A stretch of DNA of 42,456 nucleotides from assembly GCF_013870515.1 (NCBI RefSeq), contig NZ_JACBXA010000027.1, forward strand, positions 1 to 42,456. The letters are read 5' to 3'. Within the stretch, counting starts at the first letter, position 1. Each line of letters starts with the position of its first letter. The DNA is from Streptomyces albidus (ex Kaewkla and Franco 2022) (lineage in GTDB: Bacteria; Actinomycetota; Actinomycetes; Streptomycetales; Streptomycetaceae). This document shows positions 31,620 through 41,345 of this stretch, piece by piece. The notes below the pieces were generated by a model that saw only the letters and a program-made list of their open reading frames with translations, was not told where the DNA came from and did not search any database. A program made the translations under genes and the position numbers.

Positions 31620-33754
31620 CCACCACGACACAGAAGCAGGAGGAGCGCGGCGTTATGTCCACCGTCACTCCGACCCGTGCGCCTCACGAGGATGTGCCCT
31701 CAGGACACAAGCCCGAGCAAGGCCGCGTCGGCGGGGGCCTGTTCGATCCCCGGCAGCTGATCACGTCGTTCCCCGAAGCCGTCCGCAAGCTCGATCCACG
31801 GGTGATGATCAAGTCCCCCGTGATGTTCGTGGTGCTGATCGGCTCCGTACTGACCGCGGTCTTCGCGCTCAAGGACCCCACCGACTGGTTCGGCTGGGCG
31901 ATCGCCGCCTGGCTCTGGCTGACGACGGTCTTCGCCAATCTCGCGGAGGCGGTGGCCGAGGGCCGTGGCAAGGCTCAGGCCGACACCCTGCGCAAGGCCA
32001 AGACCGACACCGTCGCGCGGCGGCTGCGTGACAGTACCGAGGAGCAGGTCCCCGGCACCGAGCTGCGCATCGGTGATCTGGTGGTGTGCGAGGCCGGGGA
32101 CGTCATTCCCGGCGACGGCGATGTCGTCGACGGGGTCGCGAGTGTCGACGAGTCTGCAATCACAGGCGAGTCCGCACCGGTCATCCGCGAGTCCGGTGGG
32201 GACCGCAGCGCCGTCACCGGCGGCACCAGGGTCTTGTCCGACCGCATCGTCATCAAGATCACAACGAAGCCGGGCGAGACCTTCATCGACCGGATGATCA
32301 AACTGGTCGAGGGCGCTGCCCGGCAGAAGACGCCCAATGAGATCGCGCTGAACATCCTTCTGGCGTCGCTCACCATCGTCTTCCTGCTCGCGGTCGTCAC
32401 GCTGCAGCCGTTCGCGATCTACGCCGGCCAGAAGCAGCCCATGATCGTGCTGATCGCGCTTCTGGTCTGTCTGATCCCGACCACCATCGGCGCGCTGCTC
32501 TCCGCCATCGGCATCGCCGGCATGGACCGGCTCGTGCAGCGAAACGTGCTCGCGATGTCGGGCCGCGCGGTCGAGGCCGCAGGCGACGTCTCCACGCTGC
32601 TGCTCGACAAGACCGGAACCATCACCCTCGGAAATCGTCAGGCCGCCGAGTTCGTCCCGGTCGAGGGCGTCGCCGAGGCCGAACTGGCGGACGCGGCGCA
32701 GCTCTCGTCGCTGGCCGACGAGACGCCCGAAGGCCGCTCGGTCGTGGTCCTCGCCAAGGAGAAGTACCACCTGCGGGAGCGCGACCAGGGCGAACTCGTG
32801 CACGCGGAGTGGGTGGCCTTCACCGCTCAGACCCGCATGTCCGGTGTGGACGTGGACGGACGCAGGGTCCGCAAGGGCGCGGCCGGTTCCGTCGTCAGCT
32901 GGGTCACCGAGCGCGGAGGGCTGGTGGCTGCCGACGCGGCCGCAGCGGCCGACGCGATCTCGGAGGCGGGAGGCACCCCGCTTCTCGTCGCGGTGGACGA
33001 CGACCTCGGTGCACGCGTTCTCGGCGTCATCCATCTCAAGGACGTCGTCAAGGAGGGCATGCGGGAGCGGTTCGACGAGCTGCGCCGGATGGGCATCAGG
33101 ACCGTCATGATCACGGGTGACAACCCGCTGACCGCTCACGCCATCGCCGACGAGGCCGGCGTGGACGACTTCCTCGCCGAAGCCACGCCCGAGGACAAGA
33201 TGGCCCTCATCAAGCGGGAGCAGGCCGGCGGCAAGCTCGTGGCGATGACAGGCGACGGCACGAACGACGCGCCGGCCCTGGCTCAGGCGGATGTCGGCGT
33301 CGCCATGAACACGGGCACCTCGGCCGCCAAGGAGGCCGGGAACATGGTCGACCTGGACTCCAACCCCACCAAGCTGATCGAGGTCGTCGAGATCGGCAAG
33401 CAACTCCTGATCACCAGGGGCGCGTTGACCACCTTCTCCATCGCCAACGACGTCGCGAAGTACTTCGCGATCATTCCCGCGATGTTCGCAGTAGTCCATC
33501 CGGGCCTGGACAAGCTCAACATCATGGCCCTGGCCTCCCCGCAGTCGGCGATCCTCTCCGCTGTCATCTTCAACGCGCTGATCATCGTCGCGCTCGTGCC
33601 CCTCGCGCTGCGAGGAGTGCGCTACCGGCCCACCAGCGCGGACAAGATGCTCCGCCGCAACCTCGGGATCTACGGTCTCGGCGGCCTGATCGCCCCCTTC
33701 ATCGGCATCAAGATCATCGACCTGCTCATCACACTCATCCCCGGAATCGGCTGA
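31616..33754 (+). CDS. kdpB: potassium-transporting ATPase, ATP-binding subunit KdpB
   Basis: 712 residues of a P-type ATPase. Actuator motif ITGESAP, phosphorylation site D331 in [13 protein letters not shown], and hinge motifs [12 protein letters not shown] and [20 protein letters not shown] are all intact. ATP hydrolysis here drives K+ uptake through KdpA. Two starts are good: ATG 31616, overlapping the kdpA stop and with GAAGGG 8 bp upstream, and ATG 31655 with AGGAGGAG, which would give 699 residues, nearer the family norm. The first is listed because of coupling; the second may well be used. Confidence 0.97.
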   Translation: MTTTTQKQEERGVMSTVTPTRAPHEDVPSGHKPEQGRVGGGLFDPRQLITSFPEAVRKLDPRVMIKSPVMFVVLIGSVLTAVFALKDPTDWFGWAIAAWLWLTTVFANLAEAVAEGRGKAQADTLRKAKTDTVARRLRDSTEEQVPGTELRIGDLVVCEAGDVIPGDGDVVDGVASVDESAITGESAPVIRESGGDRSAVTGGTRVLSDRIVIKITTKPGETFIDRMIKLVEGAARQKTPNEIALNILLASLTIVFLLAVVTLQPFAIYAGQKQPMIVLIALLVCLIPTTIGALLSAIGIAGMDRLVQRNVLAMSGRAVEAAGDVSTLLLDKTGTITLGNRQAAEFVPVEGVAEAELADAAQLSSLADETPEGRSVVVLAKEKYHLRERDQGELVHAEWVAFTAQTRMSGVDVDGRRVRKGAAGSVVSWVTERGGLVAADAAAAADAISEAGGTPLLVAVDDDLGARVLGVIHLKDVVKEGMRERFDELRRMGIRTVMITGDNPLTAHAIADEAGVDDFLAEATPEDKMALIKREQAGGKLVAMTGDGTNDAPALAQADVGVAMNTGTSAAKEAGNMVDLDSNPTKLIEVVEIGKQLLITRGALTTFSIANDVAKYFAIIPAMFAVVHPGLDKLNIMALASPQSAILSAVIFNALIIVALVPLALRGVRYRPTSADKMLRRNLGIYGLGGLIAPFIGIKIIDLLITLIPGIG

Positions 33755-33759
33755 TCGCC

Positions 33760-34434
33760 ATGAACAACTCACTGGGCAACACCGCGCGCCTCGTCGGAGC
33801 CGGTCTCCGCGCTCTCCTCGTCCTGACGGTGGTCGTGGGCGTCCTCTACCCGCTCGCCGTCACCGGCTTCGCGCAAACTGTCTTCAACGACAAGGCCAAC
33901 GGCTCGGAGATCGCATCGGACGGCAAGGTCGTCGGCTCCGAACTCATCGGCCAGACGTACGACCTGCCGAAGAAGGACCCCTCCGACGCCGAGGAAGCCG
34001 CACGGCCGGACCTGAAGTGGTTCCAGCCGCGCCCGTCGAACGGCCTGGGCACCAACAGCGTCAACACCCAGTACTCGATCGTCCTCTCCGGAGCCACCAA
34101 CCGATCCGCCGACAACCCCGAACTCGTCCAGTGGGTCGAGGGCGCCAGGAAGGCCGTCATCGCGGACAACCACGCGAAGGGCTACACACCCGCGCCTTCC
34201 GACGTGCCGCCGGACGCGGTCACCTCCTCCGGATCGGGCCTGGACCCGCACATTTCTCCCCAGTACGCGGATCTCCAGGTTCGCCGCGTCGCTGAGAAGA
34301 ACGACCTCGAGGTGAAGCAGGTGAACAATCTGGTCGAGGACCACACCGACGGCCGGACCCTCGGCTTCATGGGCGAGCCCAGGGTGAACGTCCTTCAGCT
34401 CAACGTCGCACTCAAGGAACTCACCGGGAAGTGA
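33760..34434 (+). CDS. kdpC: potassium-transporting ATPase subunit KdpC
   Basis: 224 residues. One N-terminal transmembrane helix (ALLVLTVVVGVLYPLAVTGF) is followed by a periplasm-facing domain with VGSELIGQTYDL, WFQPRPS, SGSGLDPHISPQYADLQVRR and FMGEPRVNVLQLNVAL, the conserved KdpC blocks. It assembles with KdpA and KdpB and raises ATP affinity. ATG 33760 is 5 bp after kdpB. It is followed by a strong hairpin before the regulatory genes. Confidence 0.97.
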   Translation: MNNSLGNTARLVGAGLRALLVLTVVVGVLYPLAVTGFAQTVFNDKANGSEIASDGKVVGSELIGQTYDLPKKDPSDAEEAARPDLKWFQPRPSNGLGTNSVNTQYSIVLSGATNRSADNPELVQWVEGARKAVIADNHAKGYTPAPSDVPPDAVTSSGSGLDPHISPQYADLQVRRVAEKNDLEVKQVNNLVEDHTDGRTLGFMGEPRVNVLQLNVALKELTGK

Positions 34435-34459
34435 CCGTTGTTGCAACAGCGGAAGGCGA

Positions 34460-34492
34460 CCGGAGGCCCGGGTACCTGCCTGGGGCCTCCGG
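34460..34492 (+). terminator. hairpin between kdpC and kdpE
   Basis: CCGGAGGCCC (34460-34469) pairs perfectly with GGGCCTCCGG (34483-34492) around a 13-nt loop. A smaller 10-bp palindrome TGTTGCAACA precedes it at 34439-34448. It probably ends or attenuates kdpFABC transcription, limiting readthrough into kdpED. Confidence 0.65.
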
Positions 34493-34547
34493 CTCCCGGC
34501 AAGCTGGTCGACACGCGTCTCGCGCACGACAGAAAGGCGGCACAGCG

Positions 34548-35231
34548 ATGACCCGGGTGCTGGTGGTGGAGGACGAAGCACAGCTCGCACGGGCTCTCGA
34601 GATCAATCTGAAAGCACGCAAGTACGACGTCGACTCGGCCCCTGACGGAGAATCGGCCCTCCGGCTCGCCGCCTCACGTCCCCCGGATGTCGTACTGCTG
34701 GACCTCGGCCTTCCCGACATGGACGGCATCGAAGTGATCAAGGGACTTCGCGGCTGGACCCACGTGCCGATCCTGGTGGTCTCCGCACGTCAGACCTCGG
34801 ACGAGAAGGTCGAGGCACTCGACGCCGGAGCCGACGACTACATTCCCAAGCCCTTCGCCATGGCCGAACTGCTGGCCCGGCTGCGGGCCGCATCCCGCCG
34901 CACGGCGACCGTGGTCTCCACCGACCCCGCGGCGATCGTCACGACCGAGGAATTCACCGTCGACCTGCTGGCGAAGACGGTCGAGCGCGGCGGACACGAC
35001 GTCCGCCTCACCCCGACCGAATGGCACCTGCTGGAAGTGCTGATCCACCACCGTGGGCGAATGGTCAGCCAGAAACACCTCCTGCAGGAGGTGTGGGGCC
35101 CCACCTACGGCAAGCAGTCCAACTACCTCCGCGTGTACATGGCTCAGCTCAGACGAAAGCTCGAAGCCGACCCCGCACACCCCCGCCACCTCATCACCGC
35201 GCCCGGGATGGGCTACCGCTTCGAACCGTGA
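34548..35231 (+). CDS. kdpE: response regulator KdpE
   Basis: 227 residues of the OmpR/PhoB family. The receiver domain has the phospho-acceptor D52 (VVLLDLGLPDMDG) and K101 (IPKPF). The C-terminal winged helix runs from about residue 130 (LTPTEWHLLEVLIHHRGRMV to the final GMGYRFEP). ATG 34548 has AAAGGCGG upstream; the frame extends 39 codons further back through the hairpin, which is non-coding. KdpE activates kdpFABC when phosphorylated by KdpD. It precedes kdpD here, opposite to the E. coli order. Confidence 0.96.
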   Translation: MTRVLVVEDEAQLARALEINLKARKYDVDSAPDGESALRLAASRPPDVVLLDLGLPDMDGIEVIKGLRGWTHVPILVVSARQTSDEKVEALDAGADDYIPKPFAMAELLARLRAASRRTATVVSTDPAAIVTTEEFTVDLLAKTVERGGHDVRLTPTEWHLLEVLIHHRGRMVSQKHLLQEVWGPTYGKQSNYLRVYMAQLRRKLEADPAHPRHLITAPGMGYRFEP

Positions 35232-35237
35232 GATCTC

Positions 35238-35265
35238 CTCATCCTGGCAGGCTGCCCAGAATGAG
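35238..35265 (+). other. intercistronic hairpin kdpE-kdpD
   Basis: CTCATCCTGG (35238-35247) pairs with CCAGAATGAG (35256-35265), with one internal C-A mismatch and an 8-nt loop, in the 79-bp gap. It may tune kdpD expression or mRNA stability. Confidence 0.35.
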
Positions 35266-35310
35266 AAGACGACCCCGGTAACCGTCCCGTCGACCGCAAG
35301 GACCGGAACC

Positions 35311-37857
35311 ATGGCACGCGGCAAGCTTCGGATCTACCTCGGTGCGGCGCCGGGCGTCGGCAAGACCTACGCGATGCTCTCCGAGGCACACCGCCGCAGG
35401 GAGCGCGGAACGGACTGCGTCGTCGCCTTCGTCGAGCACTACGACCGGCCGCGCACCGAGGTGATGCTGCACGGCCTGGAGCAGGTGCAGCGGCAGGAGA
35501 TCGACTACCGGGACACGGTCTTCACCGAGATGGACGTGGACGCGGTCCTGGAGCGCCGGCCGGCCGTCGCCCTCGTCGACGAGCTCGCACACACCAATGT
35601 CCCCGGCTCGCGCAACGCCAAGCGGTGGCAGGACGTCGAGGAGCTTCTCAGCGCCGGCATCAGCATCGTCTCCACAGTGAACATCCAGCACCTCGAATCG
35701 CTGGGCGACGTCGTCGAGTCCATCACCGGGGTCAGGCAGCGAGAGACCGTCCCCGACGAGGTGGTGCGCAGGGCGGACCAGATCGAACTGGTCGACATGT
35801 CCCCGCAGGCGCTGCGCCGCCGCATGGCCCACGGCAACATCTACAAGCCGGACAGGATCGATGCGGCGCTCTCCAACTACTTCCGCCCCGGGAACCTCAC
35901 CGCCCTGCGCGAGCTCGCGCTGCTCTGGGTCGCCGACCGGGTCGACGAGTATCTCCAGGAATACCGCGGCGAGCACAACATCCGCACCACTTGGCAGGCC
36001 CGCGAGCGCATCGTCGTAGGCCTCACCGGCGGCCCCGAGGGGCTCACCCTCATCCGCCGCGCCGCCCGGCTGGCCGAGAAGGGGGCCGGCGGCGAGGTGC
36101 TGGCCGTCTACATCTCCCGGAGCGACGGGCTGACCTCCGCGTCTCCCAAGGAACTGGCCGTCCAGCGAACCCTCGTGGAGGACCTGGGCGGCACCTTCCA
36201 CCACGTCGTCGGGGACGACGCCCCGTCCGCCCTGCTGGAGTTCGCACGCGGAGTCAACGCCACTCAGATCGTCCTCGGCTCCAGCCGCCGCAAGGCCTGG
36301 CAGAACATCTTCGGCCCCGGCGTGGGCGCGACCGTGGCACGCGAATCGGGCCCCGACCTGGATGTCCACATCGTCACTCACGAGGAGGCCGCCAAGGGAC
36401 GCGGGCTCCCCGTGGCCCGCGGCGCGCGTCTCGGCCGCTCCCGGGTCATCTGGGGATGGCTCGTGGGCATCGCCGGCCCCGTGCTGCTCACCCTCCTTCT
36501 GAAGGGCGTCGCCCCCGACGTCGGCCTCGCCAACGACATGCTTCTCTTCCTGGCACTCACCGTGGCGGCCGCCCTGGCCGGCGGTCTGCTGCCGGCGCTG
36601 GCCTCGGCGGCCTTCGGATCCCTGCTGCTGAACTACTACTTCACTCCCCCACTGCACGGGCTGACCGTTGACGACGCCGACAACATCGTCGCCATCGTGA
36701 TCTTCGTGGGGGTGGCCGTATCGGTCGCCTCGGTGGTCGACCTCGCGGCAAGGCGCACTCACCAGGCCGCCCGTCTTCGCGCCGAATCCGAGATCCTCTC
36801 CCTCCTGGCCGGCAGCGTGCTGCGCGGAGAAACCACACTCGAGGCACTTCTCGACCGGGTGCGCGAGACCTTCAACATGGACTCCGTCGCGCTCCTGGAG
36901 CGGGAGAGCGACGTCGCTCCCTGGACCTGCACAGGGAGCGTGGGGAACGCCCCTCCCCCCGTACGGCCCGACGACGCTGACGTGGACGTGCCGGTCGGAG
37001 AGCGCATGGCGCTGGCCCTCACCGGCCGCGTCCTGCCCGCCGAAGACCGCCGTGTGCTCTCCGCGTTCGCCGCGCAGTCAGCCGTCGTGCTCGACCGCCA
37101 GCGCCTCGTCGGCGAGGCCGCGCAGGCCCGCGAGCTCGCCGAGGGCAACCGCATCCGCACCGCCTTGCTCGCCGCAGTGAGCCACGACCTGCGCACCCCG
37201 CTCGCGGGGATCAAGGCGGCGGTGACGTCATTGCGTTCCGGCGACGTCGACTGGTCCGAGGAGGACCAGGCCGAACTGCTGGCCGGAATCGAGGAAGGAG
37301 CCGACCGCCTCGACAACCTGGTCGGCAACCTCCTCGACATGTCCCGGCTGCAGACGGGCACGATCACCCCGCTCATCCGCGAGATCGACCTCGACGAGGT
37401 CGTGCCCATGGCGCTCGGCGGACTGCCCGACGACAGCGTCGAGTTGGACGTTCCCGAGGACCTGCCGATGGTCGCCGTGGATGCGGGACTCCTGGAGCGG
37501 GCTGTCGCCAACATCGTTGAGAACGCGGTCAAGTACAGCCCCGAGGGCCGACGTGTGCTGATCTCGGCCAGCGCCATCGCCGACCGCGTGGAGATGCGCG
37601 TGGTGGACCGAGGGCCAGGAGTCCCGGACGAAGCGAAGGACCGCATCTTCGCTCCCTTCCAGCGCCACGGTGACGCACCGCGCGGGACGGGAGTCGGCCT
37701 GGGGCTCGCCGTCGCCCGGGGCTTCGCAGAGGCGATGGGCGGCACGTTGGCCGCTGAGGACACGCCCGGAGGCGGCTTCACCATGGTCCTCACGCTGAGG
37801 CCCGCGGCCGGCCATTCGCCGGCGCCTCCCGACCTTCCGGCGACAGCCACGTCATGA
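35311..37857 (+). CDS. kdpD: sensor histidine kinase KdpD
   Basis: 848 residues. The N-terminal KdpD domain has Walker A GAAPGVGKTYAML and VALVDELAHTNVPGSRNAKRWQDV (quoted to show the signature). A UspA-like domain follows (about 230-360), then four membrane helices around 385-490, a GAF-like domain (about 520-600), the HisKA domain with H625 (AAVSHDLRTPLAG), and the HATPase domain (NIVENAVKYSPEG, DRGPGVPD, GTGVGLGLAVARG). It senses K+ limitation and phosphorylates KdpE. ATG 35311 follows AAGGA; the frame upstream of it overlaps kdpE and is a shadow. Confidence 0.96.
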   Translation: MARGKLRIYLGAAPGVGKTYAMLSEAHRRRERGTDCVVAFVEHYDRPRTEVMLHGLEQVQRQEIDYRDTVFTEMDVDAVLERRPAVALVDELAHTNVPGSRNAKRWQDVEELLSAGISIVSTVNIQHLESLGDVVESITGVRQRETVPDEVVRRADQIELVDMSPQALRRRMAHGNIYKPDRIDAALSNYFRPGNLTALRELALLWVADRVDEYLQEYRGEHNIRTTWQARERIVVGLTGGPEGLTLIRRAARLAEKGAGGEVLAVYISRSDGLTSASPKELAVQRTLVEDLGGTFHHVVGDDAPSALLEFARGVNATQIVLGSSRRKAWQNIFGPGVGATVARESGPDLDVHIVTHEEAAKGRGLPVARGARLGRSRVIWGWLVGIAGPVLLTLLLKGVAPDVGLANDMLLFLALTVAAALAGGLLPALASAAFGSLLLNYYFTPPLHGLTVDDADNIVAIVIFVGVAVSVASVVDLAARRTHQAARLRAESEILSLLAGSVLRGETTLEALLDRVRETFNMDSVALLERESDVAPWTCTGSVGNAPPPVRPDDADVDVPVGERMALALTGRVLPAEDRRVLSAFAAQSAVVLDRQRLVGEAAQARELAEGNRIRTALLAAVSHDLRTPLAGIKAAVTSLRSGDVDWSEEDQAELLAGIEEGADRLDNLVGNLLDMSRLQTGTITPLIREIDLDEVVPMALGGLPDDSVELDVPEDLPMVAVDAGLLERAVANIVENAVKYSPEGRRVLISASAIADRVEMRVVDRGPGVPDEAKDRIFAPFQRHGDAPRGTGVGLGLAVARGFAEAMGGTLAAEDTPGGGFTMVLTLRPAAGHSPAPPDLPATATS

Positions 37858-37941
37858 CGCCCACGGGGCAGGGCGCAGTTCTCACCTGGTGGTTGCGCAC
37901 GGCCAAGATGGCCAACTGCCGTCTGCGCGGCTGCTGGTGTG

Positions 37942-39039
37942 TCAGAGCCAGCCGTTACGGCGGAAGCCGCGGTGGATGAGGGTGCACGCCACGGCGATGA
38001 CCGCGAGGACGGCCGGATAGCTGTAGGTCCAGCGCAGCTCGGGCATGTGGTCGAAGTTCATACCGTAGACGCCGCAGATCATGGTGGGGACGGCGATGAT
38101 GGCCACCCAGGCGCTGATCCTGCGCATGTCCTCGTTCTGCGTGACGGTGATCTGCGCTGCGCCGGCCTGCATGATCGTGTCGATCAGGGCATCGAACCCG
38201 GTGATCTGTTCGCTGACTCGCATGAGGTGGTCGGCGACGTCGCGGAAGTACGCGCGAATGTACTCGTCGACCAACGGCGTGGATTCCTTGGCGAGTTGGT
38301 CCAGTGGGCCGGCCAGCGGGGCCACCGCTCGTTTCAGTTCGAGAAGTTCGCGCTTGAGCTGGTAGATCCGGCTCGCGTCGGAGCTTCGTCCGCGGTGGTC
38401 GGAGAAGACGTCGGTCTCGATGGTGTCGATGTCGTGCTGAACGGCTGCGGTGACGTCGAGATAGTGGTCGACGACGTGGTCGGTGATGGCGTGCAGCACG
38501 GCGGCGGGGCCCTTGGCCAGGTGGTCGGGCATGGCTTCCAGGCCCTCGCGGAGCGGGCCCAGGGAGCCGTGGCCTCCGTGCCGGACGGTGATCACGAAGT
38601 CGGACCCGGTGAAGACCATGATCTCGCCGGTCTCCACCACCTCGCTGGTGGCGGTGAGTTCGTCGTGCTCGACGTAGCGGACGGTCTTGAGGACGGTGAA
38701 CAAGGTGTCGTCGTACCGGTCGAGCTTGGGCCGTTGGTGAGCGAGGACCGCGTCCTCCACCGCGAGCGGGTGGAGACCGAAGAGCTCGGCGACTCCGGCG
38801 AACTCCGCCTGAGTGGGCTCGTGAAGGCCGATCCAGACGAAGCCGTTGCCCTGCTTCTCACGGACCAGCTGGACCGCCTCGTCCGTGGGGCTGTGGCCGG
38901 CCTGACGGACGCCGTCGATGTAGACCACGCAGTTCACCACGGAGCTGCCGAGGGGTGAGCGGGCGGGATGGCTGAGGTCCACACCGCGACGGCGCCGAGC
39001 CGGGCGGACGGTGTTGCGGAGGTTGTGGACTATGGACAC
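37942..39039 (-). CDS. corA: CorA-family magnesium/cobalt transporter
   Basis: 365 residues. A large cytoplasmic alpha/beta N-terminal domain is followed by a long helix rich in charged residues and two C-terminal membrane helices. The first ends in the signature YGMNFDHMPEL, the Mg2+ selectivity loop. The GTG start at 39039 has AGGAG 6 bp upstream. CorA channels form pentamers and admit Mg2+ or Co2+. The gene converges on kdpD and is not part of that operon. No magnesium riboswitch was recognised in the upstream region. Confidence 0.95.
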   Translation of the reverse strand: MSIVHNLRNTVRPARRRRGVDLSHPARSPLGSSVVNCVVYIDGVRQAGHSPTDEAVQLVREKQGNGFVWIGLHEPTQAEFAGVAELFGLHPLAVEDAVLAHQRPKLDRYDDTLFTVLKTVRYVEHDELTATSEVVETGEIMVFTGSDFVITVRHGGHGSLGPLREGLEAMPDHLAKGPAAVLHAITDHVVDHYLDVTAAVQHDIDTIETDVFSDHRGRSSDASRIYQLKRELLELKRAVAPLAGPLDQLAKESTPLVDEYIRAYFRDVADHLMRVSEQITGFDALIDTIMQAGAAQITVTQNEDMRRISAWVAIIAVPTMICGVYGMNFDHMPELRWTYSYPAVLAVIAVACTLIHRGFRRNGWL

Positions 39040-39449
39040 TGCGGGCTCCTACGGCAGGACAGGAATGGCCGCCCGGTCATTGCGCGCCCCCCGATCCGTG
39101 GCCGGGGTCGAGGGCGAGAGCAGGACGACGGTTTCGATCAACGCGACGACCACGACGGTGAACCGGCGCCTCCTGGTGCGTGGCTCGACCGTCCTCCCCG
39201 TCGGAGCCGGCCGCGGCGTTTGGATACCACGAACAGCGCCCGTCAGACCAGGGCCGTCACCACGCCGCGGATTGCGCAGGGCGAACGGCTGCGGGTGCAG
39301 CGCGAGTTCGAGCCGGCGGTGTCCGTCCTCGGCACGGGCCCGGCAGGCGGCGGAGAACGCCGACAGGGCGGCGTACGCCGACGCGGTGTCGGGTACGCCG
39401 CCCTCGCGACGGGACGGGCTTCGGGCTCCGGCCCTCGTACTGCTGACTC
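39040..39449. other. 410-bp region without a firm gene
   Basis: Between the start of corA and the end of the ABC permease. A minus-strand frame (about 39049-39440) contains helical stretches such as AYAALSAFSAACRARAEDGH and RRLELALHPQPFALRNPRRG that look more protein-like than a random frame. It has no start of its own and runs antisense-free into the permease region in another frame. It may be a decayed gene. The corA promoter should lie here. Confidence 0.35.
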
Positions 39450-40268
39450 CTACTTCGGGTCGCGGTTGAACTGCGACTTGGACCAGAAGTAGCCGAGCAC
39501 GGCCAGCCCAAGGCACCAACCCACGGCCAGCCACCCGCTGTTGCCGATCTCGGTCCCGAGCAGCAGGCCGCGCAGGGTCTCGATGGCCGGGGTGAACGGC
39601 TGGTACTCGGCGACCGGCTGGAACCAGCCCGGCATCGCGTCGACCGGCACGAAGGCGCTGGAGAGGAGCGGCAGGACCATCAGCGGCAGGGCGTTGTTGC
39701 TGGCCGCCTCTGCGTTCGGGCTCGACAGGCCCATGCCGACCGCGATCCAGGTGAGCGCCAGGGAGACGAGCCCCAGCAGCCCGACCGCCAGGATCCACTC
39801 CAGGGGGGTGGCATCCGTGGCCCGGAACCCGATGGCCACCGCCACGGCCCCGACGAGGACCACGCTCATCACGCACTGCAGCACGCTGCCGACGACGTGC
39901 CCGATGAGCACCGACCCCCGGTCGATCGCCATCGTACGGAAGCGGGCGATGATGCCCTCGGTCATGTCCGCGGCGACGGACACCGCGCTGCCGATCGTGG
40001 TGCCGCCGATGGTCAGCAAGAGGATGCCCGGGACGAGATACGCGATGTACTCGGACCGGTCCGCCCCGCCGTCCGCGATGCCGGCGCTCATCACGTCGCC
40101 GAAGATGTAGACGAACAGCAGCAGCAGCATGACCGGCGTGAGCAGCAGATTCAGCGTCAGTGACGGATAGCGCCGCGCGTGCAGCAGGTTCCGCCGCAGC
40201 ATCGTGGAGGAGTCGCGCACTGCGAGGGAGATACGGAGCGGGCGGGCGGGAGCCAGGGGAGCACTCAT
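39450..40268 (-). CDS. ABC transporter permease, DrrB type
   Basis: 272 residues of the ABC-2 family with six hydrophobic helices (for example LTLNLLLTPVMLLLLFVYIF and LEWILAVGLLGLVSLALTWI). The mid-protein segment SSAFVPVDAMPGWFQPVAEY, then QPFTPAIETLRGLL, is the DrrB/ABC-2 signature. ATG 40268 overlaps the ATPase stop by 4 bp (ATGA). With the ATPase it forms an exporter of drug-resistance type; the substrate, possibly a lipid or antibiotic, is unknown. Confidence 0.93.
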   Translation of the reverse strand: MSAPLAPARPLRISLAVRDSSTMLRRNLLHARRYPSLTLNLLLTPVMLLLLFVYIFGDVMSAGIADGGADRSEYIAYLVPGILLLTIGGTTIGSAVSVAADMTEGIIARFRTMAIDRGSVLIGHVVGSVLQCVMSVVLVGAVAVAIGFRATDATPLEWILAVGLLGLVSLALTWIAVGMGLSSPNAEAASNNALPLMVLPLLSSAFVPVDAMPGWFQPVAEYQPFTPAIETLRGLLLGTEIGNSGWLAVGWCLGLAVLGYFWSKSQFNRDPK

Positions 40269-41278
40269 CGGACAGCCTCCTTGGGCTGGTTCGGCGGGGT
40301 GCCGGCGCTGTCGTCGGCGCCGGTCAGGGCGAAGAACACGTCATCGAGGTCGGGGGTGTGCACGGTCAGTTCGTCCGCCTCGATGCCGGCGGAGTCCAGC
40401 CAGTCGAGGATGGAGCGCAGCTCCCGCTGGCTGCCGTCACTCGGAATCTGCAGGGCCAGCGCCTCGTCGTCCCGTGTGACCTCGCGCAGCGCGAACGCGG
40501 CGTTCTGGTACGCGGCCGGGTCGGAGAAGCGGAGCCGGACGTGCCCGCCGGGGATCATCCGCTTCAGCTCCTCGGCGGTGCCCTCGGCGACGATCTTGCC
40601 GCCGTTGAGTACGGCGATGCGGTCGGCGAGCTCGTCGGCCTCGTCCAGGTACTGGGTGGTGAGGAAGACGGTGACGCCGTCGGAGACCAACTCGCGGATG
40701 ATCCCCCACATGTTGTGGCGGCTGCGCGGGTCGAGACCGGTGGTCGGCTCGTCGAGGAAGATGATCCGGGGGTTGCCGACCAGCGTCATGGCGATGTCGA
40801 GGCGCCGCTTCATGCCGCCGGAGTAGGTCTGGGCCGGCTTCTTGGCGGCCTCGACGAGGTCGAACCGCTCCAGCAGCTCGGCGGCGGCCCGCCGCCCCTC
40901 CCGCTTCGACAGGTGGTGCAGGTCCGCCATCAGGAGCATGTTCTCCTCACCGGTGATCAGCCCGTCGACGGCGGAGAACTGCCCGGTGACGCCGATCGCG
41001 GCGCGCACCGCCTGCGGGTCGGTGGCCAGGTCGTGGCCGCCGACGCGGATGTCGCCGGCGTCGGCACTGATCAGGGTGGAGAGGATGTTCACGGCGGTGG
41101 TCTTGCCGGCGCCGTTCGGCCCGAGCAGCGCGAACACGGAACCGGCCGGGATGCACAGATCGATGCCGTCGAGGACGGTCTTGTCGCCGTACGACTTGCG
41201 CAGACCGACGGTGGAGACCGCGGCCGGCGACGGGTGACCGTCGCCCAGTCTGGACGTGGGCATGACAGATGAAGGCAT
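40265..41278 (-). CDS. ABC transporter ATP-binding protein, DrrA type
   Basis: 337 residues. Walker A LLGPNGAGKTTAVN, the Q-loop segment GVTGQFSAVDGLITGEEN, signature YSGGMKRRLDIAMTL, Walker B RIIFLDEPTTGLDPRSR and the H-loop variant LTTQYLDEADEL are intact. The C-terminal extension (about 235-337) is typical of DrrA. The Gln in place of the switch His (TTQY) is usual for this subfamily. ATG 41278 follows GGGAGGG; a longer frame upstream overlaps the DUF4097 gene. Confidence 0.95.
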   Translation of the reverse strand: MPSSVMPTSRLGDGHPSPAAVSTVGLRKSYGDKTVLDGIDLCIPAGSVFALLGPNGAGKTTAVNILSTLISADAGDIRVGGHDLATDPQAVRAAIGVTGQFSAVDGLITGEENMLLMADLHHLSKREGRRAAAELLERFDLVEAAKKPAQTYSGGMKRRLDIAMTLVGNPRIIFLDEPTTGLDPRSRHNMWGIIRELVSDGVTVFLTTQYLDEADELADRIAVLNGGKIVAEGTAEELKRMIPGGHVRLRFSDPAAYQNAAFALREVTRDDEALALQIPSDGSQRELRSILDWLDSAGIEADELTVHTPDLDDVFFALTGADDSAGTPPNQPKEAVR

Positions 41279-41345
41279 GGGGCCCTCCCATTCGAAGGCT
41301 GAAACAGCAGTGGAGTGGAGTGAGTTGAGGCGAGTGCCTCCGGGG

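Noticed and set aside
31700..33772. 690-codon minus-strand frame
   Set aside because: It mirrors kdpB; the Asp/His/Gly/Gln-rich composition is an artefact of the complementary strand.
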